Source: Gloeophyllum trabeum ATCC 11539 (Eukaryota > Basidiomycota > Agaricomycetes > Gloeophyllales > Gloeophyllaceae). From it: 17,778 nucleotides of DNA. Each line of letters begins with the position of its first letter. Within the stretch, counting starts at the first letter, position 1. The stretch covers positions 400,448-418,225 of the forward strand of contig NW_006920412.1 of assembly GCF_000344685.1 (NCBI RefSeq), in the 5' to 3' direction. Below the pieces are notes generated by a model, which ran no database searches, was not told the DNA's origin, and worked only from the letters and a program-made list of their open reading frames with translations. Shown one piece after another: positions 1 to 9,839 of this stretch. The position numbers were made by a program, and so were the translations under genes.

Positions 1-1130
1 TGTATGAATATCAAAGTACTGGGGCTCCCTAATAGTTGAACAGAGTCTTGACTAAGAGATGCTCAGTTACACGATGTATTAGTAGACGGACCTGACATGA
101 AGGGCATTCGCCAATCTCTGGAGGGTATCACTCTGTTTCCTGCAGACTCTTTCTGGATTGGCTTCTTTTTTCTGAATGGGACACTTGTAAACTAAGTGTT
201 ATCGGCGGTTATACTCGTATAAAGGGACTACAGCACAAGCAGTAACCTCTGCGAGGATGTGCATTCGAGCTCGCTGAGTCTGAATTGAGCGTAAAGTAGC
301 GTGAGATATAGCATCGGACGTCTCCGAATGTTATGATGGCTCATGATATTATCTTCTCGATGTCGCATACCACATAACACTTCGGCGCTCAATATTAGTA
401 TCTAGTATAGTTCATATACAATACAAGAACACATCTATATAAATTTTGGACCTTAGGTTCCCATCCGAAAGAAGTTATAGACAACACAAGTCAACCTGTG
501 CCATAGTCACACTGTGTGACGTACTCTACAGGCGGTTCTCGGGGCCTTGACAGCGGTGCCGTCGGCAACAGGTCCATCCTGCGGCAAAAATCGAGCTGAA
601 CGCTCTCTGTTGCCATAAATGCTAGTTGTTGTGTGGATGTCGAGATAGCGCCGTATAGTACCGCATTTTAGTAGCTCTCCGTGAGGACGAGAGAAAACCA
701 TACTCCATCAACGCCAACGATCTTGAACATATCTCGATGGGGAAATAGGACCTCCATAAATGGCAAATGCATTTCTCAATATAGCGGTGATGCTATCAGG
801 TATTTCAAGTCTATCTGATTTCACGAGATGCCGAAGAAAACCTAAAGAGAACCGCAGCGAACACAAGCAAGCAGAACTTCATAATATGGAAAATGCATCC
901 CTCATGCCGGAGCCAAACGGCGAAATATCCCATCCATCCCGGAGTACTTGGGGTCTCCAAATCGGACATTTACTAGTAGTGGGCAACCACTGGACGCCCT
1001 GGCACACGTACACGATGGAGGGGACTACGATGCAGCTGACCAAGGCCGACGGTCTCTGTCAGCAGGATACGAGTCTCGGAGCCGTGCGCCATCCCGGTAC
1101 GATGACGACGCTCGACGCCGGACTCGAGAG
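1..1130. other. Intergenic, no gene recognised
   Basis: I see no convincing gene here. There are TATA-like strings near 217 and 436, but no recognisable reading frame follows either of them. The open frames present (for example 760-1149) have no domain-like sequence. The segment probably contains the upstream region of the dehydrogenase gene that follows. Confidence 0.6.
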
Positions 1131-1131
1131 C

Positions 1132-1138
1132 ATAAATA
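1132..1138 (+). promoter_or_regulatory. TATA-like box of the carbonyl-reductase gene
   Basis: ATAAATA lies about 85-90 bases upstream of the ATG at 1223, a normal spacing for a fungal gene with a short 5'UTR. The assignment rests on position and sequence only. Confidence 0.45.
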
Positions 1139-1222
1139 GACGGCTGTGACGACGTGCAGGGAGGTACTCATCGACAAGTCCACCGTACAAGACTCTCATC
1201 GCTGTCGACATCCACTGCTGCC

Positions 1223-2254
1223 ATGGCTGAAAAGGAACTTGTTGCAATTGTTACAGGCGCGGTATGTCATCCATCACCTTTGATAGCACCAATAAACCGA
1301 ATGAATACTTCATTCAGAACAAAGGGATAGGAAAGGCCATCGTAGAACGGCTTGCTGCAAGGTTCGAAGGCTCCTACCTCGCGCAAACCACGGGAGCCTC
1401 TAGCTTGCTGATCTATGTGAATCTGTACAGTTACACATTTGTTTAGTATGAACTAACCGAGCACTGCGCCTATATCAAGCTGACGGCCCGCGACGAATCT
1501 CGCGGCCTAGCTGCCCTGCAAGAAGTCCGTAACACCGCGCCTGCCTCGGTGAAGATCGAATTCCACCCGTTAGACATCAACTCGACCGAGTCCATCCACG
1601 CACTGGCCAAGTCCATGAAGGAGCGGCACGGACAGATAGATGTCCTGATCAATAATGCGGCGGTCGCGACCAAAGGCCCGGCATTCGACGAGCAGATTGT
1701 AGAGTTCACGCTCGCACCAAATTACTATGGAACGAAGGAGGTATGTAGGACTAGGAGAGATGAATGTGTCGGTATATGCGCTAACTCCGCAACCGCAGAT
1801 GTGCCTGGCCTTCCTCCCCCTCCTGAATCCCACCCACGGCCGCCTCATCAACGTCTCCAGCATGGGCGGCGTCCTCTCGCGTCTCTCCTCCCCGGACCTC
1901 GCCGCGCGCTTCCGCAACGCACGCGCCGTCCCTGAGGTCGACGCCCTCATGGCCGAGTTCCGCGCGGACGTCAAGGCCGGCACCTGGAAAGAGAAGGGCT
2001 GGTACGGCAGCGCGTACGCCACCAGCAAGATGGGCGTCACGGCGCTCACGCGCGCGCTCGCGCATCAGACGCGGGATAAGAACGGATTGCTGGTGAACGC
2101 GGTGTGTCCCGGGTGGGTGAAGACGGACATGGCGGGGCCGAGCGCGCCGAAGACGGTCGAGGAGGGCGCGGTGAACCCTGTGATGCTTGCGCTGGATGAT
2201 ATCAAGGGTAAGAGCGGGACTTTCTGGAATGATAGCGGGGAGTATGAGTGGTAG
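1223..2254 (+). CDS. Short-chain dehydrogenase/reductase, carbonyl-reductase type
   Basis: Probable NADPH-dependent cytosolic carbonyl reductase of the classical SDR family, 284 aa in four exons: 1223-1261, 1318-1416, 1480-1740, 1799-2254. Introns are 56, 63 and 58 nt, with GT..AG ends; introns 2 and 3 have clear CTAAC branch sites. Visible motifs are the cofactor loop TGANKGIG (residues 11-18), NNAA (104-107), the catalytic serine in INVSS (about 153-154), the catalytic YATSK (Tyr206, Lys210) and CPGWVKTDM (about 236-244). The order and spacing match human CBR1-like enzymes, including the insertion of about 40 residues between the serine and tyrosine motifs typical of that subgroup. Length is normal for the family (about 275-285). 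The ATG at 1223 is chosen because it leaves a short N-terminus directly before the first beta strand (LVAIVTGA). The substrate cannot be read from the sequence. Aldehyde or ketone reduction is the family role, and it could tailor a nearby metabolite or act in detoxification. Confidence 0.9.
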
Positions 2255-3042
2255 ATACGTGGTGAGCGTCAGTCAACAGAGGTGCAGGGTCTATGACCTT
2301 CGGATGAGTATATGCGTTCAGCAGTGGCGTTGATATCCGCGCGGGCATGGATCTGGCTTTGTGGCAATTGCGGTAGATTTGTTTCCGCATTTGCTGCAGC
2401 CGACATGCACACCGCTGGGAATGCACAGTATATCGAGTCTGACAATGTGATATACTTTCTTAGCTGCTCGAGGTATACTCTGTCGTTTCTCTGAGACAGC
2501 TTCACTCCTCGTCTCAAACATATTAGGTCGACCGCGTCGCCTTCCACTGCTCGCCGGTGCGAGTACTGTGGCAGACTCGGTCGGGTCATGTTTTTTCCTA
2601 AAGCCGCATATAGAACCCGATTTTGTATGCTCTGTGGCTGGACTGTGCTGACGACGTAAAAGTGGTTCTCGGATAGAGATGTCGACCCTGTGAGGCTCGC
2701 CGAGACAGTGAGCGGTACTCTCGATATACGCTATCTAGGTCATGAGTTCCCGCAATATTGATGGCAGAGCTCAGATTTACCACTGGCGGGCAGACATACC
2801 CGCAGGCAAGGGATATCTTTGGGTACGCGGGATACCCAACCCATCCGACCCCCACGGATTGGTCCAGCATTTGGCTCTAGATGACTTCCGGTAGGCGATT
2901 TCTGTCCGCCGTATGTGTTTCGGTGCAAGAACGTGACTTACATGAAGCTGTGAATGACCGGTCGTGTTCACAGGACAAAAAATCAATACAGTGACTTTGC
3001 TGAACCTCCCGAAGTCGGCTAACGGATGCCGAGTTCATAGGG
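2255..3042. other. Intergenic, no gene recognised
   Basis: This 790-base gap separates the dehydrogenase stop from the cerato-platanin promoter. Open frames on both strands are short and show no family resemblance. It should hold the 3'UTR of the first gene and the upstream control region of the second, but no specific binding site stands out. Confidence 0.55.
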
Positions 3043-3050
3043 CATAAAAG
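3043..3050 (+). promoter_or_regulatory. TATA box of the cerato-platanin gene
   Basis: CATAAAAG lies about 100 bases upstream of the ATG at 3150. The A- and C-rich leader between it and the start codon, ending CTCACAATATG, is typical of a strongly expressed fungal gene. Confidence 0.55.
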
Positions 3051-3149
3051 GACGCACCTTGACAGCATCGACCTCAGCAAGAACTGAAAACGCACAGTTC
3101 TTACTACCCCCACCACAGCGAAAGACTCCGCTAATCAACCACTCACAAT

Positions 3150-3575
3150 ATGAAGTTCATCTCCACTTTCGTCGCCCTCGCCGCCGTCTTCCTGCCCCTG
3201 ACAAAGGCAGTCACCGTCTCCTACGACCAGACCTACGACAACAGCGGGCAGTCGCTCAACACCGTCGCCTGCTCCAACGGGCCCAACGGGCTCCTCTCGA
3301 AGTACCCGTGGCTCTCGACCTTCGGCTCCATCCCCGACTTCCCGTACATCGGTGGCGCCGCCGCGGTGGCGGGGTGGAACTCAGCGCAGTGCGGGACGTG
3401 TTGGCAGCTGACCTATAACGGGAAGACGATCACGGTGCTCGCGATAGACCATACGGATAATGGGTTCAACATCGCCTTGGAGGCGATGAATGATTTGACG
3501 GATAACCAGGCTGAATTCCTGGGTCGCGTTGACGCCACCGTGACCCAGGTCGATGTCTCCCAGTGCGGATTGTAA
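3150..3575 (+). CDS. Secreted cerato-platanin family protein
   Basis: Small secreted cysteine-containing protein of 141 aa with no intron in the coding region. Residues 1-20 form a signal peptide (basic Lys2, hydrophobic core, cleavage likely after LTKA). The mature part starts VTVSYDQTYDN, the hallmark N-terminus of cerato-platanins. Four cysteines at 41, 81, 84 and 139 are arranged as the family's two disulfides, with CGTCW in the centre and the last one near the C-terminus (QCGL). The GWNSAQCGTCW and LAIDHTDNGFNIAL segments are also family typical. Mature length (about 120 residues) is normal. Family members fold as a double-psi beta barrel related to expansins, bind chitin oligomers, occur in the cell wall or culture fluid, and in plant-associated species can elicit plant defence; in saprotrophs a role in growth or wall loosening is proposed. 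The last point is family knowledge, not evidence from this window. Confidence 0.95.
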   Translation: MKFISTFVALAAVFLPLTKAVTVSYDQTYDNSGQSLNTVACSNGPNGLLSKYPWLSTFGSIPDFPYIGGAAAVAGWNSAQCGTCWQLTYNGKTITVLAIDHTDNGFNIALEAMNDLTDNQAEFLGRVDATVTQVDVSQCGL

Positions 3576-3592
3576 TGGATCTACGAAGGAAG

Positions 3593-3647
3593 GTCAGTGC
3601 TCCGATAAAAATATGGTCTCACCACCTGACTCACATTTCGCCTGCAG
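3593..3647 (+). other. Probable 3'UTR intron of the cerato-platanin gene
   Basis: A 55-nt segment begins GTCAGT, has CTGAC 19-23 bases before its end and finishes CCTGCAG. It sits 18 bases after the stop codon. Size and signals match the coding introns of neighbouring genes. Ten-base direct copies of TGGATCTACG lie just outside it at 3576-3585 and 3655-3664. Confidence 0.45.
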
Positions 3648-3664
3648 TTGAATTTGGATCTACG

Positions 3665-5082
3665 GACATGTATCAATAACGATGATATGGACTCACGGAC
3701 CCCGGTCAGGGTTGTATTGGATAGTTGTATTGCTGTGTACTATTCCGCCCTCACTAGTGTGCCAATTTGTATATGTGCTGTCGTGGAATGTACAGGATGG
3801 CCCGGGCGACACACCTACGCTTGAAGGACCTGTTAAGACGATCCTTGACATCCGTGGCACTTACCATGATCATGAGCTTGTAACGGAAGACCCTGCCCTA
3901 CGACTTCGGTCTTCCTTAAGCGCTCCAATATTGCGACAGAGCTTGCCGCCTGCGTCTAGACCTCGCAGCTCTATAGACAATCACGTACCAGGCTACAATG
4001 CTAGTGCCCAAAATGTGCGGTAAGGGTCCTGAGACTTATGGACGCATCACATCCTTTGAGGACCGACGCTGACAACCAAACACATCAGAAGGGACGCCTT
4101 TGTGTCGTTTAGTCCGGGCACATCGAGCTAGCCGAAGTGGATGTCCACCGATATCGTGTCGAAATGCCGCCAAGTCAAATACGTCACCATCGAACCAGAG
4201 GCGTACGACCAGGAGAGACTCTGGTCTCCCTTTCCTTTCGAGCTCCCCAGGATCGGGTTAGGGAGCAGAACTCGCAGCTAGTCTGGTCAACCGCTGAATT
4301 TACACCTTGCCTGGCAGCAATCAGGGGAATCAAGCCTGTAGAAGGGTGATATGGGCAGACAATGAGTTCTCCAGATTATCCCCCGACCATCTCATACCTA
4401 TAGCCTAATCGGAGTATATGTAGGCCAACGGGTCAAATACGGGAGGGACATCCACAAGATTGCACGACTATGATGAAGCTCGGTGAGAGGACGCACATCT
4501 GGAGTAGCATGCGTTTGTGAGGCCGCTCGTAAGCTCTGCAAAGCCTCCTGTGTGAGGCCTCAGTGCCTCAGTAATCATACTGGTAGCGAGCTCGAATAGG
4601 TCCATGGGCTTCCTGTTGAAGGCGGGGACAGGCGGCACTCCGACCACTCATGAACCGGTGTCAGTCTTACAAGCTTATCCCAGCATGCATTATCTATATC
4701 TGCGACACGCAGGTGCTAAACATGGATCATCCAGTGCCATTCATGCTCACCTTCAACTGCAGCGATGATAATGCTTGTCAGTATCCAGGGCTCGGAATGG
4801 TGGTCGCGGGCGATCATAATGGCGACTGGGTCATTTCGCCTCTCTACAAAAGCATGAAACTGGGGCCTACATTGGATAGCCATTAGACTTCCAGATACTT
4901 GGGAACTTGAAGGAGGGTAAGGAGTCGCCCACTAGCATGCTAGCAGCTCCAACCATACATTCGAGCTCCGAATCAAGACGAACGGGTTACGGCCCGGGGC
5001 CTGCCCTAGTTCGCCACCATCTGTTCCGAGTCCACAGTGGACAGAAGGTGGCAATGTTAGTGCTGCTTGTGAGAAGGACGAC
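3665..5082. other. Intergenic, no gene recognised
   Basis: About 1.4 kb without a supportable gene. The longest frames (3682-4023, 4137-4349, 4650-4886) give unrecognisable, low-structure proteins with no flanking exons that extend them. A 10-base perfect palindrome, TGAGGCCTCA, lies at 4553-4562. CpG frequency is ordinary, so this is not decayed in the way the right end of the window is. Confidence 0.5.
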
Positions 5083-5089
5083 CTATAAG
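5083..5089 (+). promoter_or_regulatory. TATA box of the oxygenase gene
   Basis: CTATAAG lies about 65 bases before the ATG at 5152, suitable spacing for a short fungal 5'UTR. The assignment rests on position and sequence. Confidence 0.5.
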
Positions 5090-5151
5090 GTTTGTGGTGC
5101 TCCCTCCAACTTAGAGCAACACCTCCAGCTGCTGCGGCGCCAGTACATTCT

Positions 5152-6434
5152 ATGCCTATGCACAACTGTACTGACATCCCTCCGTTTCCAGACGATATTC
5201 CGACAGAACAACTATCCATAATTGACTATCAACTGCTTCTAGCTGGTGAACCCTCAGAGATAGAGAAACTCTACCATGCAGCGGCCACCCAAGGCTTCTG
5301 GTAGTACGTCACACCTAGCGCCTGCTGATAAGCGGTGCAAATATTGTTCGCAGTGTTAAGAATCATGGGATGGAGTTACTCGTCAATGCAATGTTCAGAA
5401 CCGCGGAAAAGGTACTCAACTTGCCGTTGAAGGACAAGCTAGAACTCCTGCAACGCGACCACCGAGGCGCGCATGGGTCTGTATATCTCTCATGAGCCCT
5501 GGTCACCGACGCAGTACTATTCTGAATTCGTCGCAGCTACAAAGCAAAGGGCACCGTCCCAGTAGATCAGCACGGCACCAGGGACATAACCGAGTTCATC
5601 AACATCAGCCAGGACGACGTCCTCGCCTACCCCACCCAGGTCCACCGCACGTACCCCGCGCCGCTCCGCGAGGCAATGGAGGACGTCGTGCAGCCGCTCG
5701 TGCGCGGCTGCGTGGCGATGAACCTCGCGATGCTGGCAGCACTCACCGGGAAGCTGCAGCTGCCCAACGGGACGTTGGCGCGGCTGCATGCGTATGCCGC
5801 GGGCGCAGAGAGCTGCTCGGAGCTGCGCTGCCTGAGGACTTCTCCGTGCCAGGAGTCGGGTCGGATAGCGCTTGGGGCACATACGGACTTTGGGTCACTT
5901 GTGTGTGCTGCAATGTTGTGATCAGTGCTTCCCTAATGGATGATAGTCGGCGGTCTTCAACAGGCTTGGCGGTTTGCAAATCCTTTGTCCAACGGACGGC
6001 ACATGGAAATATGTCAAGGTAACTGTCTGCACTATATGATGCATCAGGTACTCACAGAATACGCGAGCCTTTACCGGGACATATCATATGCAACGTCGGG
6101 GATGCATTGGAGTTCTTTAGCGGTGGCCTCCTCCGATCGAGCGTGCATCGAGTCCTGTGCGTATACCCTCCTAGGCACGTATTATAGCGCACTCACCGCT
6201 CCCAGCCCTCCCCCGGGTCTACAGGCGCAACACGAGCGCTGGTCCATCGTGTATTTCACGAGGCCCGCTGATGACGTCGAGCTCAGGCCTCTCGCGGAAG
6301 AGAGCAGCTTGATCGCTGGTGCGGCCAAGGCTGCGTCTGGCAGCGAGAAACTGTCTCCTGGGTTTACTGCCGGAGAGTGGTACGCTAAGAAGACCGCGAA
6401 GTATCTCGCCAGGGAGCATTCTCTGCCCACATGA
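5152..6434 (+). CDS. Isopenicillin-N-synthase-like Fe(II)/2-oxoglutarate-dependent oxygenase
   Basis: Non-heme iron oxygenase of the 2OG-Fe(II)/IPNS-like superfamily, 342 aa in six exons: 5152-5303, 5354-5476, 5537-5900, 5947-6018, 6068-6156, 6206-6434. Introns are 50, 60, 46, 49 and 49 nt. The N-terminal DIOX_N part includes VIDY-like IIDYQLL and GFWYVKNHG (about 48-56), then the GYKAKG and HGTRDITEFINIS blocks. The iron ligands are visible: His207 and Asp209 in GAHTDFGSL and distal His264 in RSSVHRVLPPPG. The 2OG-binding Arg278-x-Ser280 follows in ERWSIVYFTRP. Junction residues (for example HG/YKAKG and GSL/SAVFNRLGG) restore the family sequence exactly, which supports the splice choices. 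A second ATG at 5158 could also serve. The family hydroxylates, desaturates or closes rings on small molecules using O2 and usually 2OG. The substrate is unknown; penicillin synthesis is not implied. It is a candidate tailoring enzyme for the NRPS-like reductase 3.4 kb downstream. Confidence 0.9.
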
Positions 6435-7922
6435 TGACCTGATATGCAATGGTATGTACCTAGGCCGGATTACGCTTTCGTTGATCGTATCGGTCATGAT
6501 AAGAGAGACAGAGCTCTGGTGGCATCTCACCTTCTTGTCCGCCGTCGTCGCATGTCTCGCAATCGCTCTCTCCCGGGTGTCTACTAAACTACGCGCCTTC
6601 GACCCGGGGATGTGTTGCGAGCCTCTTTCGCGCCAGCCACTGTTCCTCCTAGTTCTGCATGCACCTCCGCTCTTTAATATCAATATGAACCACATACCTG
6701 TCCCGCTGCCGTGTTATATCTGGTACGTCTCCAACAGTAGGACGTTTGGACTCCTTACCAGGCTAGAGCCTGATGCGTGCGCTTGTGACTGTCGGGGAGG
6801 GTACATCGTATCGATCGAGGGCCGTGGAGAAGAATGTATCCTTTGCGATTCTCGAGATGTGCTACAGGCTGGATGGCAGGTGCGAGAGCTTCAGCCCATC
6901 GCACCTCAGAGAACCATCCATGCTCTGCAGCCCTTGTTGTGTTTCATGAACGATAAGTTGCTCCGGCGTCCTCGCCTGAGTTGTGCACGTGTCCCTGTCA
7001 TTGAAAGAAATGGATGGGGAATAATGGGGGTGACGAAGTGGAGCCGGGACTGTATAGCACTTCCCCGAAGGCGGCGACGTCGTGCGCAGCGTTTCAGAAC
7101 GGGGCTATCGTGAGAGGGGACTCACTCGTACAGCGCAGTCATTGAGGTCTGCACGTTTAGCGACAAATAAAATATCAATGGAATCGGAAGTTACGAATCT
7201 GCAGCTTCTTCATAAGTGGGCAGTCGGGAGTGCGAAGTGTGAACGATATGAAGACTCACTTGCGCCTGCTCCACCCTGATGTGGGCCGGGTAAACGCACT
7301 CGTCCCTCTCTTGGGCTACCATATTTCGCACTATTGTGATTCGCACGGGTGACACGACCAATGCAGAAGACATGATGCGCAGCAGCACTTTCATGTAAAC
7401 TTCACGCATCAGGGCCTATACATACGTGCACGCAAGCGGTTCGTCGTCCGCGAGGAACGGACAAACCAGCGGAAACACTCCCTAGTTGACTCATTGATCA
7501 TCATATAACCGTCCGCCCAGAGAGCGCAACATGAGTCATACTCACCTGGGTCATTGTGCCGTATGTCGAGTCTCCGAGTCGTATCAAGACGTGTAACCTT
7601 GTGCTGACCCTTGTACTTGGCAACATCACAAATCAAAACATACCAGTCGCGTTGACTGCGCGAATCACTCCCTCTGGCGTCGGGCTGTGTCTGATAAAGC
7701 TGCGTGCTGCCCCGCACGACGCCCAAGCGCGCAAGTTGAACGCAGCAGCCAGCCACAAGCGCGTCGCGTTCCGGTGGCGGTGCTTGCGAAAGAATGGCCG
7801 TATTTCAAATCCGCGGAGCGCAGCCTGCAGATCTTTGCCACAGCTGGTGTCGATTGTGATTAGGGCCTTCAATACACAACTTAATGCCGACCGCCGGCTC
7901 ACTGGGGACAGGAGGCAGGCAG
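6435..7922. other. Intergenic, no gene recognised
   Basis: A 1.5-kb gap. An uninterrupted plus-strand frame from inside the oxygenase last exon to 7113 has no family resemblance, and frames on the minus strand (6219-6695, 7409-7756, 7633-7902) look like chance. It holds the oxygenase 3'UTR and the promoter region of the next gene. Confidence 0.5.
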
Positions 7923-7929
7923 TATAAAG
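7923..7929 (+). promoter_or_regulatory. TATA box of the NmrA-like reductase gene
   Basis: A consensus TATAAAG lies about 80 bases upstream of the ATG at 8006, followed by a C/A-rich leader (CCACCAACGACACTCC region) typical of fungal transcripts. This is the best-formed TATA box in the window. Confidence 0.65.
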
Positions 7930-8005
7930 GGGGCGCCATGGCTGCAGGCTAACCCACCAACGACACTCCCCATCCGTCCACTACACTTCCCAAGCCCTCC
8001 TCACT

Positions 8006-8936
8006 ATGATCAGCACAAATATGAAGATACTTGCCATCGGGGCGTCGAGAAACATTGGCTACTATGCCTCGATTCGTCTCCTAGGTCAGTAGCTTTTGTT
8101 GTCTCCAGCGTACGCCGTCTCATTCATCCTGTTGCGCAGAGAAAGGCGCGACGATCACCTTCCTGCTCAGATCACCATCCGTATTCGACAACGACGAAAA
8201 GATCCAGGGCTACATCGCATCAGGGAAAGCGAGGCTCGTCAAGGGCGACGCGCTGGTTAAGGAGGACGTGCGGCGCGCATGGGAAGTAGCCGGGCAGGGC
8301 GAGCGCGAAGGACAAGTGGACTTTCTCCTCTTCACAGTCGGTACGTACCCGGACCGCACACCTCGTCAAGTACTCCCCCTGACAATACCGCACGCAGGCG
8401 GCACCCCGCACTTCTCACTCACCAAAGGCTTCCTCATCACCCCGCCCAACCTCTGCACCGCCTCCCTCCTCAACGCGCTCACCACCCTCCCCGCTACCTC
8501 GTCCCGGCCCAACATCATCGCGATCACTTCCAACGGGCTCGACGAGGCCTCGCACAAGGCGCTCCCGCTGGCCATGCGCCTCATGTACGGCTACCTCCTC
8601 GACGGCCCGCACAAGGACAAGCTCGGCGCCGAGCGCGTTCTCGCACACACCACCGGGCGCGCGTGGGCTGACCCCGAGCCCGAGGGGCATATCCTGCCCA
8701 AGGGGTGGGAGACGACTCCAGGGCTACCAGGGAAGGGGGAGTTGAAGGACGAGGTGGTTGTCGTCAGGCCGGCGCTGCTCACGGACGGCGCGGCGAAGGA
8801 GAAGTACCGCACGTCGGATACGATTATCCCGGGCGCGTACACGGTCTCGCGCAAGGACGTCGCGCATTTCATTGTGGAGGACATCATCAAGAACTGGGAT
8901 TCGTGGAAGGGCAAGACGGCGTCGATCGTGTACTAA
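8006..8936 (+). CDS. NAD(P)-binding Rossmann-fold protein, NmrA-like/atypical SDR
   Basis: Predicted cytosolic NAD(P)-dependent oxidoreductase of 272 aa in three exons: 8006-8084, 8140-8340, 8398-8936; introns are 55 and 57 nt. The N-terminal dinucleotide-binding motif is GASRNIG (residues 12-18), preceded by a hydrophobic beta strand (MKILAI) and followed by LLEKGATITFLLRS, the usual second strand where NADP specificity is set. A strand (DFLLFTVGG) and IIAITSNGLDEA follow, and the C-terminal half (PALLTDG, YTVSRKDVAHFIVEDII) resembles NmrA/NAD(P)-binding-10 proteins. There is no obvious YxxxK catalytic pair of the classical SDR type, so an atypical SDR is the better call. Met1 or Met6 (8021) could be the start. 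The gene converges on the NRPS-like gene, with 903 bases between the two stops. A reductase or epimerase-like role on an unknown substrate is inference. Confidence 0.85.
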
Positions 8937-9839
8937 TTGGTTTCCGTGGCGCATTGTATGATCATATATCGCATTACTCGAGGGGACTGGAGTGGGGTGT
9001 ATAATGTAACATCTGCTAAATATTTATTTATTGCTTCGAATGAGATGCATATGCCATAGGTCTCAATCACGTCGACAGGAAAGAGCTACAATATATTCAA
9101 ATAGCAAACGTCATAGCCTGCAGAGGAAATCCAGCAACTGCGCGAGTTCTGCATGCCCCGGGCCTCGTCAACGGATGACTTCCCCGTAAGCATTTAGAAC
9201 GCGTTTTGAGCAGTTCTAAATCTCTAAACGCATCAAAGCCGAGATGCCGTCTTGTCACGCTCTCGCTTAGACCAAGTTTTGATGAGGCTCGTCGAGCAAA
9301 AACCGTCTCTACACTTTAAATCTAGCAGGGGGGGGGTCGACCGCCCTTTCCAAATCTCCAGACGACTCTAAACGCTCGCTTAGCCTCGGCCCTCGGTTGA
9401 GGTCCGCGTATCAAATCTGCCATCAGCACCTGCTAAATTGAGCGATCCGCTCGCCATAAATGGAAAGCGAACTCATGGTCGTGACTTGCAGTCGTCGAGC
9501 GTTGCTCTGGCATTCTCTGGCATTACGGATGGGAGGAACGGTTTTATTTTTCCATTGCACCGTGGCAGCGAGTGTGACCAGGTACGCTGATGGCGTTTAG
9601 AACTGCGAAATCTAGGATTTTGGTCATCCAATGGCGAGCAACGGAGGCGTGCACCGAGATTGCCGATGCCTCGGATCCGTTGCTTCTGTGCACGTGGACA
9701 GCGGCGATCGCTCTTGAGCCACACTGGGATTGACGGTCATTGACCAGGCGAGCAAACTCGATGCAATGTACCATGGCCGAGCAGCATATATCATAATACA
9801 CCTAAATTTACACAAGCAAGTCCACCACATGGTCTGCAT
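8937..9839. other. Convergent intergenic region with short repeated motifs
   Basis: This lies between the converging stops of the Rossmann protein and the NRPS-like gene. A T/A-rich stretch at about 9017-9035 could serve polyadenylation of the left gene. It contains a 9-base perfect inverted repeat (9192-9200 with 9213-9221), three copies of TCTAAACGC (9223-9231, 9367-9375, and reversed at 9593-9601), a run of nine G (9328-9336) and a 10-base tandem duplication of CTCTGGCATT (9505-9524). No gene is recognised. Confidence 0.6.
9192..9221. repeat. Inverted repeat (9-bp arms, 12-bp spacer)
   Basis: ATTTAGAAC at 9192-9200 is the exact reverse complement of GTTCTAAAT at 9213-9221. It lies between two convergent genes, so it could form a hairpin in either read-through transcript or be a remnant of a small repeat element. 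Function is unknown. Confidence 0.6.

Noticed and set aside
760..1149. 129-codon open frame upstream of the dehydrogenase
   Set aside because: Low-complexity, unrecognisable protein, no extending exons, and it overlaps the likely promoter of the next gene.
3682..4023. 113-codon open frame with a hydrophobic N-terminus
   Set aside because: It resembles a signal-anchored protein only superficially; the remainder has no recognisable fold, and it begins in the cerato-platanin 3' region.
4553..4562. TGAGGCCTCA palindrome as an operator
   Set aside because: A single 10-base palindrome far from any gene start is within chance expectation.
5152..6434. True isopenicillin N synthase / beta-lactam pathway
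   Set aside because: Only superfamily motifs are shared. No ACV synthetase or other beta-lactam gene is present, and IPNS-like names cover many unrelated oxygenases.
6319..7113. Uninterrupted 264-codon plus-strand frame running out of the oxygenase gene
   Set aside because: Its first part overlaps the oxygenase last exon in another frame, the rest has no domain-like features, and no promoter or splice support was seen.
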